This document shows positions 31,880-40,795 of a stretch of 64,000 nt of DNA, piece after piece (the stretch's first letter is position 1; every line of letters starts with the position of its first letter). Source of the stretch: Mangrovihabitans endophyticus. Lineage in GTDB: Bacteria > Actinomycetota > Actinomycetes > Mycobacteriales > Micromonosporaceae. Location of the stretch: positions 1 to 64,000 of the forward strand of contig NZ_BMMX01000005.1 of assembly GCF_014646155.1 (NCBI RefSeq). Reading direction: 5' to 3'. The notes under the pieces are model-generated. The model had not been told where the DNA came from and made no database searches. It saw only the letters and a program-made list of their open reading frames with translations. Position numbers and translations under genes: made by a program.

Positions 31880-32695
31880 ATGGCGCGGCTGTCCGGCACC
31901 GGCATGACACTCGGTTATGACCGCCGGGTCGTGACCACCGACCTGTCGGTGGAGATCCCCGACGGTTCCTTCACCGTGATCGTCGGCCCCAACGCGTGCG
32001 GCAAGTCCACGCTGCTGCGGGCGCTCGCCGGCCTGCTGACGCCGCGTCGCGGGGCCGTCGTGCTGGACGGGGCCGCCATCTCGTCGTATCGGGGGAAGGA
32101 AGTCGCCCGCCGTCTCGGCCTGCTGCCGCAGTCGGCCATCGCCCCGGAGGGCATTTCGGTCACTGACTTGGTGTCGCGCGGACGCTACCCGCACCAGAGA
32201 CTGCTCCGGCAGTGGACACCGCAGGATGAGGCCGAGGTCGCCGCCGCGATGGCCGCCACCGGCGTGACGGCCCTCGCCGACAGGCCGGTGGACGAGCTGT
32301 CCGGCGGCCAGCGCCAACGCGTCTGGATGGCCATGGCGCTGGCCCAGCAAACCGGCATCCTGCTGCTCGACGAGCCGACCACCTATCTGGACATCGCCCA
32401 CCAGATCGACATCCTCGACCTGTGCGCGGACCTCAACGAGCAGGGCCGCACCCTCGTCGCGGTGCTGCACGACCTCAACCAGGCCGCCCGTTACGCCACA
32501 CACATGATCGCGATGAAGGCCGGCGCGGTCGTCGCCGAGGGCACGCCCGCCGCCGTCATCACCGCCGATCTGGTGTCCTCGGTCTACGGCCTGGCGTGCG
32601 AGGTGATCGAGGACCCGCAGACCGGCACGCCGCTGGTGGTGCCCGCCTCCCGCGCGGTCAGGCGTCCTTGCGGGTCAGCACGAACACCGGGATGA
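31880..32695 (+). CDS. ferric-siderophore ABC transporter ATP-binding protein
   Basis: This 271-residue ATPase is of the FecE/FepC type: Walker [10 protein letters not shown] (36-44), [23 protein letters not shown], signature LSGGQRQR, Walker [13 protein letters not shown] and switch [12 protein letters not shown]. The P-H-Q after the G-R-Y word and the ATPase length are those of iron-chelate importers. It is preceded by an iron box. No permease or binding protein is adjacent, so it must serve transporters encoded elsewhere. AAGGGGGTG precedes the ATG. Its last 38 bases overlap the end of the convergent Ddn-like gene. Confidence 0.9.
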   Translation: MARLSGTGMTLGYDRRVVTTDLSVEIPDGSFTVIVGPNACGKSTLLRALAGLLTPRRGAVVLDGAAISSYRGKEVARRLGLLPQSAIAPEGISVTDLVSRGRYPHQRLLRQWTPQDEAEVAAAMAATGVTALADRPVDELSGGQRQRVWMAMALAQQTGILLLDEPTTYLDIAHQIDILDLCADLNEQGRTLVAVLHDLNQAARYATHMIAMKAGAVVAEGTPAAVITADLVSSVYGLACEVIEDPQTGTPLVVPASRAVRRPCGSARTPG

Positions 32696-33098
32696 CCCGC
32701 TCGGTCTTCTCCTGATAGTTCGCATAGTTGGGGAACGCCTGCACCGCGCGCGCCCACCACTCGTCGCGCTCGGCGCCCTCGACCTCGCGCGCCTCGTAGT
32801 CGTGCCGCTCCGCCATGTCCTGCAACTCGACGTGCGGGTTCTTCCGGAGGTTGTGCACCCACACCGGGTGCTTGGGCGCGCCGCCCAGGGAGCCGACCAC
32901 GGCGTACCGGCCGTCGTGCTCGACGCGCATCAGCGCGGTCTTGCGCAGCATGCCGGACTTGGCGCCCACGGAGGTCAACACGATGACCGGCTTGCCCTGG
33001 ATCTCGTTCGCCTCGGCACCCGCCGTCGCCTCGTAGGTCTCGGCCTGATTGCGCGCCCAGTCGGATTTGCTCGGCGCGTACTCCCCGGAAAGTGGCAT
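32658..33098 (-). CDS. Ddn-like nitroreductase / quinone reductase family protein
   Basis: The 146-residue protein matches the deazaflavin (F420)-dependent nitroreductase family: [42 protein letters not shown] shows the F420-binding loop S-x-G-x-K-S-G-x-x-R-K-T, followed by [16 protein letters not shown]. Mycobacterial Ddn activates nitroimidazoles and reduces menaquinone. Cytosolic or peripheral. The converging ABC gene overlaps its last codons. Together with the PPOX protein it indicates an F420-producing host. Confidence 0.9.
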   Translation of the reverse strand: MPLSGEYAPSKSDWARNQAETYEATAGAEANEIQGKPVIVLTSVGAKSGMLRKTALMRVEHDGRYAVVGSLGGAPKHPVWVHNLRKNPHVELQDMAERHDYEAREVEGAERDEWWARAVQAFPNYANYQEKTERVIPVFVLTRKDA

Positions 33099-33147
33099 TC
33101 CGCCATCCTAGATCCGCTTCCCGTCCGCCGCCCTGAACCCCGCGCCC

Positions 33148-34332
33148 TCATCCCTGCGCCGTCGTCCCGGAACGTTCCGCGAACACCCGGAGATCACGGC
33201 GCTCCACCGCCGCCGCGATCAGGTCCGGGAAGGCGTCCGGCGTGCAGGCGAACGCCGGCACACCCAGGGCGGCGAGCGCCGCGGCGTTGTCGTGGTCGTA
33301 CGCCGCAGCACCGTCGTCGGAGAGCGCCAGCAACACCACCACCTGCACGCCCGCGGCGGTCATTTCGGCGACCCGGCGCAGCATCTCCTCCCGCACGCCG
33401 CCCTCGTAGAGGTCGCTGATCAGCACGAAGATGCTGTCCCGCGGGCGGGTGATCAGTTGCCGGCTGTAGGCGATCGCGCGGTTGATGTCGGTGCCGCCAC
33501 CGAGCTGGGTGCCGAACAACACCTCGACCGGGTCGTCGAGCTGTTCGGTGAGGTCCACGATCGCGGTGTCGAACACCACAAGTGACGTGCGCAACGACTT
33601 CATCGAGGCGAGCACCGAGGCGAAGACGCCGGCGAACACCACCGACGCGGCCATCGAGCCGGACTGGTCGACGCACAGCACCACGTCCCGCTGGACGGCG
33701 GCCGACCGGCGGCCGTACCCGACCAGGCGTTCCGGGATCACCGTGCGGTGTTCGGGCTGGAAATGCCGGAGGTTCGCGCGGATCGTCTTGTCCCAGTCGA
33801 TGTCGGTGTGCCGCGGGCGGCTGATCCGTGCGGCGCGGTGCAGCGCACCGGTGACCGCCGCCCGGGTGTGCTGCGCGATCCGCTTCTCCACCTCGGTGAC
33901 CACCGTGCGGACCACCCTCCGCGCCGCCTCCTTGGCCCGCGCCGGCATCACCCGGTTCAACGAGAGCAGCGTGCCCACCAGGTGGACGTCGGGTTCCACC
34001 GCGCCGAGCATCTCCGGTTCCAGCAGCAACCGGGTCAGGTCGAGCCGTTCGATCGCGTCGGCCTGCATCACCTGTACCACCGTGCTCGGGAAGTATTCGC
34101 GGATGTCACCCAGCCAACGGGCCACCGACGGGGCCGACCCGCCGAGGCCGCCCGAACGCCGGCCGGAAGGGCTTTCGGGCGGGCCGCCCCCGTCGTAGAG
34201 GGCGGCCAGCGCCGCGTCCACGCGCTGGTCACGCCCGTCGGCCTGGCCGAGGCTCTGGTCGGCTGCGGCCCCCAGCACCATCCGCCACCGACGCGTTCGC
34301 TCGCGCCGCGCCGCGTCGGCCTGCTCACTCAT
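33148..34332 (-). CDS. VWA-domain protein of MoxR/DUF5682 operon
   Basis: The 394-residue protein has a helical N-terminal half (residues 1-210, with ARRVVRTVVTEVEKRIAQHTRAAVTGAL) and a von Willebrand A domain at about 215-390. The MIDAS residues are complete: DQSGSM (about 221-226), a Thr in GGGTDINRA and Asp in LISDLYEGG. VWA proteins that go with MoxR ATPases act in metal-dependent assembly of complexes or as substrate adaptors. It is the last gene of the operon; its ATG overlaps the stop of DUF5682 (ATGA). It probably presents targets to the MoxR ATPase. Confidence 0.9.
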   Translation of the reverse strand: MSEQADAARRERTRRWRMVLGAAADQSLGQADGRDQRVDAALAALYDGGGPPESPSGRRSGGLGGSAPSVARWLGDIREYFPSTVVQVMQADAIERLDLTRLLLEPEMLGAVEPDVHLVGTLLSLNRVMPARAKEAARRVVRTVVTEVEKRIAQHTRAAVTGALHRAARISRPRHTDIDWDKTIRANLRHFQPEHRTVIPERLVGYGRRSAAVQRDVVLCVDQSGSMAASVVFAGVFASVLASMKSLRTSLVVFDTAIVDLTEQLDDPVEVLFGTQLGGGTDINRAIAYSRQLITRPRDSIFVLISDLYEGGVREEMLRRVAEMTAAGVQVVVLLALSDDGAAAYDHDNAAALAALGVPAFACTPDAFPDLIAAAVERRDLRVFAERSGTTAQG

Positions 34333-36611
34333 GGGTGCCCCCTTTCGTCCGTGGCGCCGACCGCGTGGTTCACGCCGTCGGGGTGGCCCGCGCCGTCCGC
34401 AACGGTGACCGCGCGTCCCAGCAGGGCGCTCAGGGTGGGCAACACCGCAGCCGCCCGCTCGTGGTCGATGACCGCCGCGTCGGCGGTGCTCGCCGCCGCG
34501 CGACCCGCCGCGCCGGCGGCGACACGTTCGCCGATGGCCCGGCGCTCGCCCTCGGCGAACGCACCGAACGTGCGCCGCAGCAACGGCAGCACGTCGTCGA
34601 ACGCCGCACCGTCGATGTCCGCCAGCCATTCGTCGAGCAGATCCAGCAGCGCGTCGTCGTGCACCAGCAGCAGACCGCCGTCGGCCAGAAAGCCCTCCAC
34701 CCACGCCGCGCCCTGTGCCGGTGGCGTGCCCACGGTCAGCGGCAGGCGCAACCGGCGGCGCACCGCCGCGGTGTCGAGGCGGCCGGCGTCCATCAGCAGC
34801 CGGGTCAGCCGCCCGGCGATCAGGCCGTGCAGCCCGGGGCGGCCGGCGACCTGACCCAGCGTGTCCAGCCAGCGTTCCCGCCACTCGTCCGAATCCAGCA
34901 GCCCGACGGCCCGGTGCACCCGGTCGAGATGGTCGCGCAGATCCCGGGCCGCCTCGTCGGACAGCGAACCGGTGGCGGAGCCCAGCCCCGCGCAGACCCG
35001 GCCGAGGAGTCCACCCAGGACGGTGGCCAGCCCGGCGGCGTCCGTTCGCCGCACGTCGCCGTATCGCAAGGTGCGCGCCAACGCCGGGATCGCGGCCATC
35101 AGGTGCTGGACGTCGGTGTCCGCCGCGGCCCGCACGTCCAGCGCCGCCAGCACCGGCGGGTACGCGCGGGACAGCCCCGCCAGCAGGCAGGTCTCGACAA
35201 GCGCGGTGACCTCGGCAAGCGTGGCGGACGACCGGGCGGCGCCGACGACCCGAGCGGTGGCGGCGTCGGCCACGGTGGTGCCGTGCATGCTCTCCTCGAC
35301 CAGCCGCACCGCGAATTCCGGATGCCATCGCGTCGTCCACGTCTCGCGGAAGGTGCCGGTGCCGCGCCGCTCGTCCTCCGGCTCGCCCCACGGCACCCCG
35401 ATCGCGCGTAACCGGTGCAACAGGCGGCTGCGCCTCAGGTCGATGTCGCGGCGCAGATCAAGCTCCCGTCGCCGTGGCGTCGCCTCCGGCTTGAGCCGCA
35501 GCGTGCGCTGCTGCCCGGCCAGGTCACGGGCCAGCGGGACGGCGGGCATCTCGGACGGCACCCCGCCGAGCCGCTCGCCGACCACCAGCCGGCGGTCGAT
35601 CAGCTCCAGCCGCAGCGCCTCGCCGTCGCACATCACCGCCTCGGCCGCGTCGGTGACCTCGGTCAGCCCGGCGAGTGGCCGGCCGCGCAGTGTGGCGAGC
35701 GTCTCGGCCAGCCGGGTCGCCTCGATGACGTGCGCCGACGACATCGGGACGCCCTCCGCCCGCAGGACCTGCGCGGCGTTCACCAGCCACCGGGGCACCA
35801 CGTCGTCGCCGGTGCTGAACAGGTGGTGGTACCACCCCGGCGACCGCACCCCAGCGCCGTACCCGGACCAGGACGCGAGCCGCCCGTACGTCCACGGCAC
35901 CCAGGTGAACGCGACCTTGGCCCGGGTGCGCCCGCGCAGCAGGGCCGTGTCGTCCTTGACGGCGATCGTGCGGGTCAGCGCGGGCACGTGCCAGGCGCCG
36001 CAGACCACGGCGATGTTCTCGTGCGCGCGGCGCGTCTCCCGCAGCACCTTGCGCATGTGCGCCTCGCGCACCAGATCCTCGGGATCCTCCGGGGCGGACT
36101 CCCGGATCGCGGCCATCGCCTCGGCCACGGCGGTGAAGGCCGGCATGCCGCGATGCTCGACGACGTCCTCCCACCACCGTTCGGGATCGTCGTAGCCGGC
36201 CGCCGCGGCCAGCTCGCCGATCGGGTCCACCGGCCGCCCGGAGCGCGCCGGAGAGTCGCCCGTGGCGGCCGGGCCGGTCTCCGCGAGGCCGCCGTCGCTG
36301 AGCCGGTAGGCGTACGGCAGGTCGAAGAAGCGCACCGGCACCCGATGCTGGATCGCCCACCGGATCGCCTGCCACTCGGGCGAGAAGACGGCGAACGGCC
36401 AGAACGCCGCACGGCGCGGATCGTCGGTGCGGTAACCCAGCAGCGCCACCGGTGGACGCAGGCCGGCGTCGGCGACCCAGTGCACCAGGTCGTCCGCCTC
36501 CGGTGGCCCCTCCACCAGAAGCACGTCCGGGCGCTGCCGGTCCAGTTCCGCGACCACCGCGCGGGCCGAGCCCGGACCATGGTGGCGGACACCGTAGTGC
36601 AGCTCAGGCAT
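34329..36611 (-). CDS. DUF5682 family protein
   Basis: The 760-residue protein begins MPELHYGVRHHGPGSARAVV and LLVEGPPEADDL (Glu34), followed by WQAIRWAIQHRVPVRFFDLP and ENIAVVCGAWHVPAL. The E in VEGP, the second-shell motifs and the G-x-W-H turn recall the TraB/TIKI and erythromycin-esterase-like fold, so the N-terminal 300 residues may be a metal-dependent hydrolase. That comparison is inference; the family itself is of unknown function. The rest is helical, Arg/Leu-rich and has no motif I know. It overlaps MoxR by 8 bases upstream and VWA by 4 downstream, so the operon makes these proteins together. Confidence 0.85.
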   Translation of the reverse strand: MPELHYGVRHHGPGSARAVVAELDRQRPDVLLVEGPPEADDLVHWVADAGLRPPVALLGYRTDDPRRAAFWPFAVFSPEWQAIRWAIQHRVPVRFFDLPYAYRLSDGGLAETGPAATGDSPARSGRPVDPIGELAAAAGYDDPERWWEDVVEHRGMPAFTAVAEAMAAIRESAPEDPEDLVREAHMRKVLRETRRAHENIAVVCGAWHVPALTRTIAVKDDTALLRGRTRAKVAFTWVPWTYGRLASWSGYGAGVRSPGWYHHLFSTGDDVVPRWLVNAAQVLRAEGVPMSSAHVIEATRLAETLATLRGRPLAGLTEVTDAAEAVMCDGEALRLELIDRRLVVGERLGGVPSEMPAVPLARDLAGQQRTLRLKPEATPRRRELDLRRDIDLRRSRLLHRLRAIGVPWGEPEDERRGTGTFRETWTTRWHPEFAVRLVEESMHGTTVADAATARVVGAARSSATLAEVTALVETCLLAGLSRAYPPVLAALDVRAAADTDVQHLMAAIPALARTLRYGDVRRTDAAGLATVLGGLLGRVCAGLGSATGSLSDEAARDLRDHLDRVHRAVGLLDSDEWRERWLDTLGQVAGRPGLHGLIAGRLTRLLMDAGRLDTAAVRRRLRLPLTVGTPPAQGAAWVEGFLADGGLLLVHDDALLDLLDEWLADIDGAAFDDVLPLLRRTFGAFAEGERRAIGERVAAGAAGRAAASTADAAVIDHERAAAVLPTLSALLGRAVTVADGAGHPDGVNHAVGATDERGHP

Positions 36612-37665
36612 CGCGGGCCGCGCGGTAGAAGTCCCGCCAGTCCGCGCGTTCCCGGACCACCGTCTCCAGGTATTCGCGCCAGACCACCCCGTCGGACCCC
36701 GGGTCCTTGACCACCGCCCCGGCAATGCCGGCCGCCACGTCCGCGGCATGCAGCCGGCCGTCGCCGAAGTGCGCCGCCAGCGCCATGCCGTTGGTGATCA
36801 CCGAGATGGCCTCGGCGGGGGACAGCGTGCCGGTCGGCGATTTGAGCTTGGTGCGGCCGTCCTCGGTCATGCCGCTGCGCAGCTCCCGGAAGATCGTCAC
36901 GACCCGGCGGATCTCGTCCAGCGCGGCGGGCACCTCGGGCAGGTCCAGCGATCGGCCGAGCTGCGCCACCCGTCGGGTGACGATCTCCACCTCCTCGTCG
37001 GCCGAGGCGGGCACCGGCAGGACGACCGTGTTGAACCGACGGCGCAGGGCGCTGGACAGGTCGTTCACCCCGCGGTCCCGGTCGTTGGCGGTGGCGATCA
37101 GGTTGAACCCGCGCTGGGCCTGCACCTCGGTGTTCAGCTCCGGAACCGGCAACGTCTTCTCCGACAGCACGGTGATCAGCGCGTCCTGCACGTCGGAGGG
37201 CACCCGGGTCAGCTCCTCCAGGCGGACGATGGACCCGGACCGCATCGCCCGCATGACCGGGCTCGGCACGAGCGCCGCCTCGGTGGGCCCCTCGGCGAGC
37301 AGGCGCGCGTAGTTCCAGCCGTACCGGATGGCCTCCTCGGCGGTGCCCGCGGTGCCCTGCACCAGCAGCGTGCTGTCGCCCGAGACGGCCGCCGCCAGAT
37401 GCTCGGACACCCAGGTCTTGGCGGTGCCGGGCACACCGAGCAGCAGCAGCGCACGGTCGGTGGCCAATGTGGACACAGCCACCTCGATGAGTCGCCGGGG
37501 CCCGACGTACTTCGGGGTGATCTTCGCACCGTCGCCCAGAAGATAGGTCACCACGGCCGCCGGCGACAGCCGCCATCCGGGCGGGCGCGGCCGGTCGTCG
37601 GTCGCGGCGAGCAGGGCCAGCTCCTCGGCGTGCTGGTCCTCGGCGTGCGGGCGCTGTGCGGTCAC
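36604..37665 (-). CDS. MoxR-type AAA+ ATPase
   Basis: The 353-residue protein is a MoxR-family AAA+ ATPase: Walker A GVPGTAKT (77-84), Walker B region GSIVRLEELTRVPSDVQDALITVLSEKTL, sensor NLIATANDRDRGVNDLSSALRRRF with Arg finger RRRF, and a C-terminal lid. The variant G-x-P-G-T-A-K-T is typical of MoxR. These ATPases act as chaperones with VWA partners. Start GTG 37665 overlaps the stop of the SWIM-DUF5691 gene (GTGA); its end overlaps DUF5682 by 8 bases. The longer frame to 37827 lies inside the upstream gene and is not used. Confidence 0.9.
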   Translation of the reverse strand: MTAQRPHAEDQHAEELALLAATDDRPRPPGWRLSPAAVVTYLLGDGAKITPKYVGPRRLIEVAVSTLATDRALLLLGVPGTAKTWVSEHLAAAVSGDSTLLVQGTAGTAEEAIRYGWNYARLLAEGPTEAALVPSPVMRAMRSGSIVRLEELTRVPSDVQDALITVLSEKTLPVPELNTEVQAQRGFNLIATANDRDRGVNDLSSALRRRFNTVVLPVPASADEEVEIVTRRVAQLGRSLDLPEVPAALDEIRRVVTIFRELRSGMTEDGRTKLKSPTGTLSPAEAISVITNGMALAAHFGDGRLHAADVAAGIAGAVVKDPGSDGVVWREYLETVVRERADWRDFYRAARDA

Positions 37666-40600
37666 TCGAACTCCAGATGCATCTCGTGGCGGAAGGTGAG
37701 GGTGCCGGCGAGCTCCGCCACCGGCCGGACCCGGGACGGCTCGGCGGACTCCTGGCCGAGCTGGTCGGCGAGGCGCTGGACGACGGGCGCGTATGCCGAC
37801 GGCAGGCCGAGCGCCGCGGCACGGCACAGCTCGGCAAGCTGCCAGCTATGCCGGTCGGCGCGGGCACGCTGGGCGACGGTCTCCACGACGGTGGTGGCGA
37901 GCTCCTCCGGCCACACGCCCCGGTGCACCGCGAGCAGCCGGTTGGCCAGGTGATCCGCACGGCGCAGAAAGTCGGCCGCCACCGCCGCCAGCTCGTCCGG
38001 CGGCAGCACCAGGTGCAGTTCCCACCGGACCGCCTCGCGCAGACCCACGGTGTTGCGCCGGGCGTCGTGGGCGACCAGCGCGGCGGCCCACGACGGCGCC
38101 CGCTGGGTGACCGCCGCGCGGGCCCAGCCGTGCAGCAGCGGAGCCTCCCAGTCGTGCCCGCGGGCCAGCGCGAGGACACCGGCCGGGTCACGGCCGACGT
38201 CGTCGGTCCAGATCTCCAGCGGCGTCCCGGCGACGATCTCCTCCAGCAGCCACGCGGAGATGCCGGCGCCGCGGGGCGGCTGGGCGGTCACGCCGTCACG
38301 GCGCAACCCCGCGTCGAGGTCGGTGGGCGGTTCGACCACCAGCCGGTCGCGACCCACCGAGCGGCGCTCCAGCCGCACCGCGGTGCGGGCCCGCTCGCCC
38401 ATGCGGTGGCACACCGCCGAACCCGGCAGGGCGCGCAGCAGGTCGAGAGCCGCCTCGCGCACCTCCTTGCGGCGGTCGTCCAGCGCGCGTTCCAGCAGCG
38501 GTTCATCATCGGTGGACAGGCCGTCACCGAGCACCGTCACCAGCCGCTCCCGCTCGCCCGCGGACTCGCCCGCCCAGGCGTCGTCGATCAGCTCCCGCGC
38601 GGCGGCCGGGTCGCGGGCGCGGAGACGTCGCAGATATGCCAGCCGTTCCCCGCCGGTGCCGGTCTCCCACACCGCCGGATCGTCGGCGGCAGGCGCGCCG
38701 GGCTCCTCCGCCAGCAGCCACTGCCACGGCGGCTGCATCGCGGCCAGCCATCCGGCGCGCCGCCCACCGACCCGGGCGATGGCCGGGCGCACCGCGGATT
38801 GTCGGCGACCGGTGTCGAGCAACGCGGGCAGCGACTCCGGCGGCACCCGCCCGCCGTGCCGTGCCGCAAGGGCGAGCCACTGGGCCAGGATCTCGTGCGT
38901 CGCCGCGGAACCGCCGGGCACGCCACCCTCAAGGATGCGCACCAGACGGGCGGACGCCGGGGACGGCAGCGGGGCAGCGGTCTCGTCGGGTGCGCGGGAC
39001 ACCGGTCGGCGGCCGGACGCCGGGCTGACCCCGGCACGACGGTAGACCACCGCGGCCCCGGCGGCGGCCAGCAGGGAAGCCGGCCCGGCGGACCCGGTCG
39101 GCGGGACGGTCACACCGTCGGATCCGCCGGCCGTCGCGAGGCTCAGCCGCCGGTCGCCGACCCGCACCGATCCGGTGTCCGCCGTGCGTCGTCCCGTCCC
39201 GACCAGGGCCGTCGCCAACAGCTCCGGTGGCAGTTCCGGCGGGGTGGCGGCCGGGCGAGGGTCCGGGACCCGGCCGGTGGCACGCACATAGCGGCCCCGC
39301 ACCCACGCGGCGAGCGGAGCCAACCCCTCCGGGGACCACTCGGCCGCCACGGTGACCGGCGCGCCGCCGGCGGCGGCGAGCAACCACCACGGCTCGCGGT
39401 GGCCGGGAGCCAACGGCAACGCGTCCCCGTGCCGGTCGACCAGCCATCCGTCCGCGGTGGGGACGGCGCCGGCCAGCAGCACCGGCATGTCGCGACGCCA
39501 CGGCTCGGCGGCGAGCGCGGCGCTCCATGCGGCCAGGGCGGCACGAAACGGCTGTGCGGCGGCCGGTGGTGGCGGCGCGCCGGCGGTCGCGCGCCGGTCG
39601 GCGATCACCGCGCGCAGCGCGGGCGCGCCCGGATAGAAGCACAACTCGGCGTCGACGGCCGTGCCCGGCACGGCCTCGGTCTCCCACTGCCGACCGGGCG
39701 CCGCGAACGCCAGCAACAGCGCGAAACGCCCGGTCGCGGTGCCGTGCAGCCAGGTGCGCCGGGCCAGCAGCGGCCCGTCCTCGGTGATCACCTCGCCGAG
39801 CACCAGCCAGTCGTCACGCACGCGCGGACCGGCCAGCACCTGCTCGCGGGTCACCGGGAAGCCGATCCGGGCCCGCACGGTGGCGGCCAGCCCGGGGTCG
39901 AGCGAGTCCAGCCGGTCGTGGCCGTCGGTGAGCAACCGCAGCAGCGCCATCTCAGCGAGCAACCGGTCCGCCCAGTGCGGACCGATCCCGGCGATGGCGC
40001 CCATCCGGCGCACCGCACCGGCGGCGCCGGGCGCCTGCGCATCGACCAGGCGCGCCGCCATGGTCTCGAACGGCGCGTAGCCCGCCCGCTGGGTGCCGGC
40101 CAGGCCCTGCTCCACCTGGTCGTCCAGCCAGCGACGCAGCTCGGTCATGCCGCCGGCCACCCGCTCGCTGCGCTGCTCGGCCCGTCGCCGGGCGGCGGCA
40201 GGGTCGGCCGTGCCGCCAGTGCCCGTGCCGCCAGTGCCCGTGCCGCCAGTGCCCGTGCCGCCAGTGCCCGTGCCGCCAGTGCCCGTGCCGCCCGTTTCTC
40301 CGCCGCCCGTTTCTCCGCCGCCCGTTTCCGCCGCCCCCGAACTCGCGGCTCCCGAACCCGGGGCTCCCGAACTCGGGGCGGCGCCTGCCGCGCGGGCGGC
40401 GCGCGCCGCCCGCGCGGCGACCCAGTCGTGCACCGCGGAGGGCATGTCGGCCCGGCCGAGGTGGCCGTCGGCCCAGCGCAGCATCAGGCCCAGCGCATGC
40501 TTGCAGGGGAATTTGCGGCTCGGGCAGGAACATTTGTAGGCCGGGCCGGACGTGTCCACACAGGCCAGGTAGGAACCCTTGCCGCTGCCGCGGCACTCGC

Positions 40601-40733
40601 CCCACAGCACGCCGTCGCGTGCGCCCGACTCCAGCCAGCGGCCGGACAGGCCGTGCGCGGCGCGCAGCGAACTCGCGTCGGGAGCCAGCGCGGTCACATG
40701 AGCGTGGGACCAGGGTTCATCGGGCACGGGCAA
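37662..40733 (-). CDS. SWIM zinc finger and DUF5691 fusion protein
   Basis: The 1023-residue protein starts with a SWIM zinc finger, where C68, C70, C77 and H79 (CSC...CKH) bind zinc. A low-complexity linker follows at 108-175, Ala-rich and then repeating Gly-Thr-Gly-Gly. A helical middle part carries LLAEMALLRLL and a beta-rich part AELCFYPG, typical of actinobacterial SWIM proteins. From about 505 (PPELLATALVGTGRR) it continues as DUF5691: VYRRAG, LLPARRRWL-like WQWLLAEE, ERLVTVLGDGLSTDDEPLLERAL, WELHLVLPPDELAAV and the end LTFRHEMHLEFE. In many actinomycetes I recall these as two neighbouring genes. It is the first gene of the MoxR operon. Confidence 0.85.
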   Translation of the reverse strand: MPVPDEPWSHAHVTALAPDASSLRAAHGLSGRWLESGARDGVLWGECRGSGKGSYLACVDTSGPAYKCSCPSRKFPCKHALGLMLRWADGHLGRADMPSAVHDWVAARAARAARAAGAAPSSGAPGSGAASSGAAETGGGETGGGETGGTGTGGTGTGGTGTGGTGTGGTGTGGTADPAAARRRAEQRSERVAGGMTELRRWLDDQVEQGLAGTQRAGYAPFETMAARLVDAQAPGAAGAVRRMGAIAGIGPHWADRLLAEMALLRLLTDGHDRLDSLDPGLAATVRARIGFPVTREQVLAGPRVRDDWLVLGEVITEDGPLLARRTWLHGTATGRFALLLAFAAPGRQWETEAVPGTAVDAELCFYPGAPALRAVIADRRATAGAPPPPAAAQPFRAALAAWSAALAAEPWRRDMPVLLAGAVPTADGWLVDRHGDALPLAPGHREPWWLLAAAGGAPVTVAAEWSPEGLAPLAAWVRGRYVRATGRVPDPRPAATPPELPPELLATALVGTGRRTADTGSVRVGDRRLSLATAGGSDGVTVPPTGSAGPASLLAAAGAAVVYRRAGVSPASGRRPVSRAPDETAAPLPSPASARLVRILEGGVPGGSAATHEILAQWLALAARHGGRVPPESLPALLDTGRRQSAVRPAIARVGGRRAGWLAAMQPPWQWLLAEEPGAPAADDPAVWETGTGGERLAYLRRLRARDPAAARELIDDAWAGESAGERERLVTVLGDGLSTDDEPLLERALDDRRKEVREAALDLLRALPGSAVCHRMGERARTAVRLERRSVGRDRLVVEPPTDLDAGLRRDGVTAQPPRGAGISAWLLEEIVAGTPLEIWTDDVGRDPAGVLALARGHDWEAPLLHGWARAAVTQRAPSWAAALVAHDARRNTVGLREAVRWELHLVLPPDELAAVAADFLRRADHLANRLLAVHRGVWPEELATTVVETVAQRARADRHSWQLAELCRAAALGLPSAYAPVVQRLADQLGQESAEPSRVRPVAELAGTLTFRHEMHLEFE
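40206..40297. repeat. in-frame 15-bp repeats coding for a Gly-Thr linker
   Basis: Units of the type GTGCCGCCAGTGCCC, read on the minus strand as Gly-Gly-Thr-Gly-Thr, recur about five times, followed by GTTTCTCCGCCGCCC-type units that code Glu-Thr-Gly-Gly-Gly. The length is a multiple of three, so copy number change would keep the frame of the SWIM-DUF5691 protein. Confidence 0.85.
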
Positions 40734-40795
40734 ACCCTAGGCAACGGGTACGACGTTTTCCGCCGCGCGGCTTGCCGCCGTCGTTGAGTACGGGC

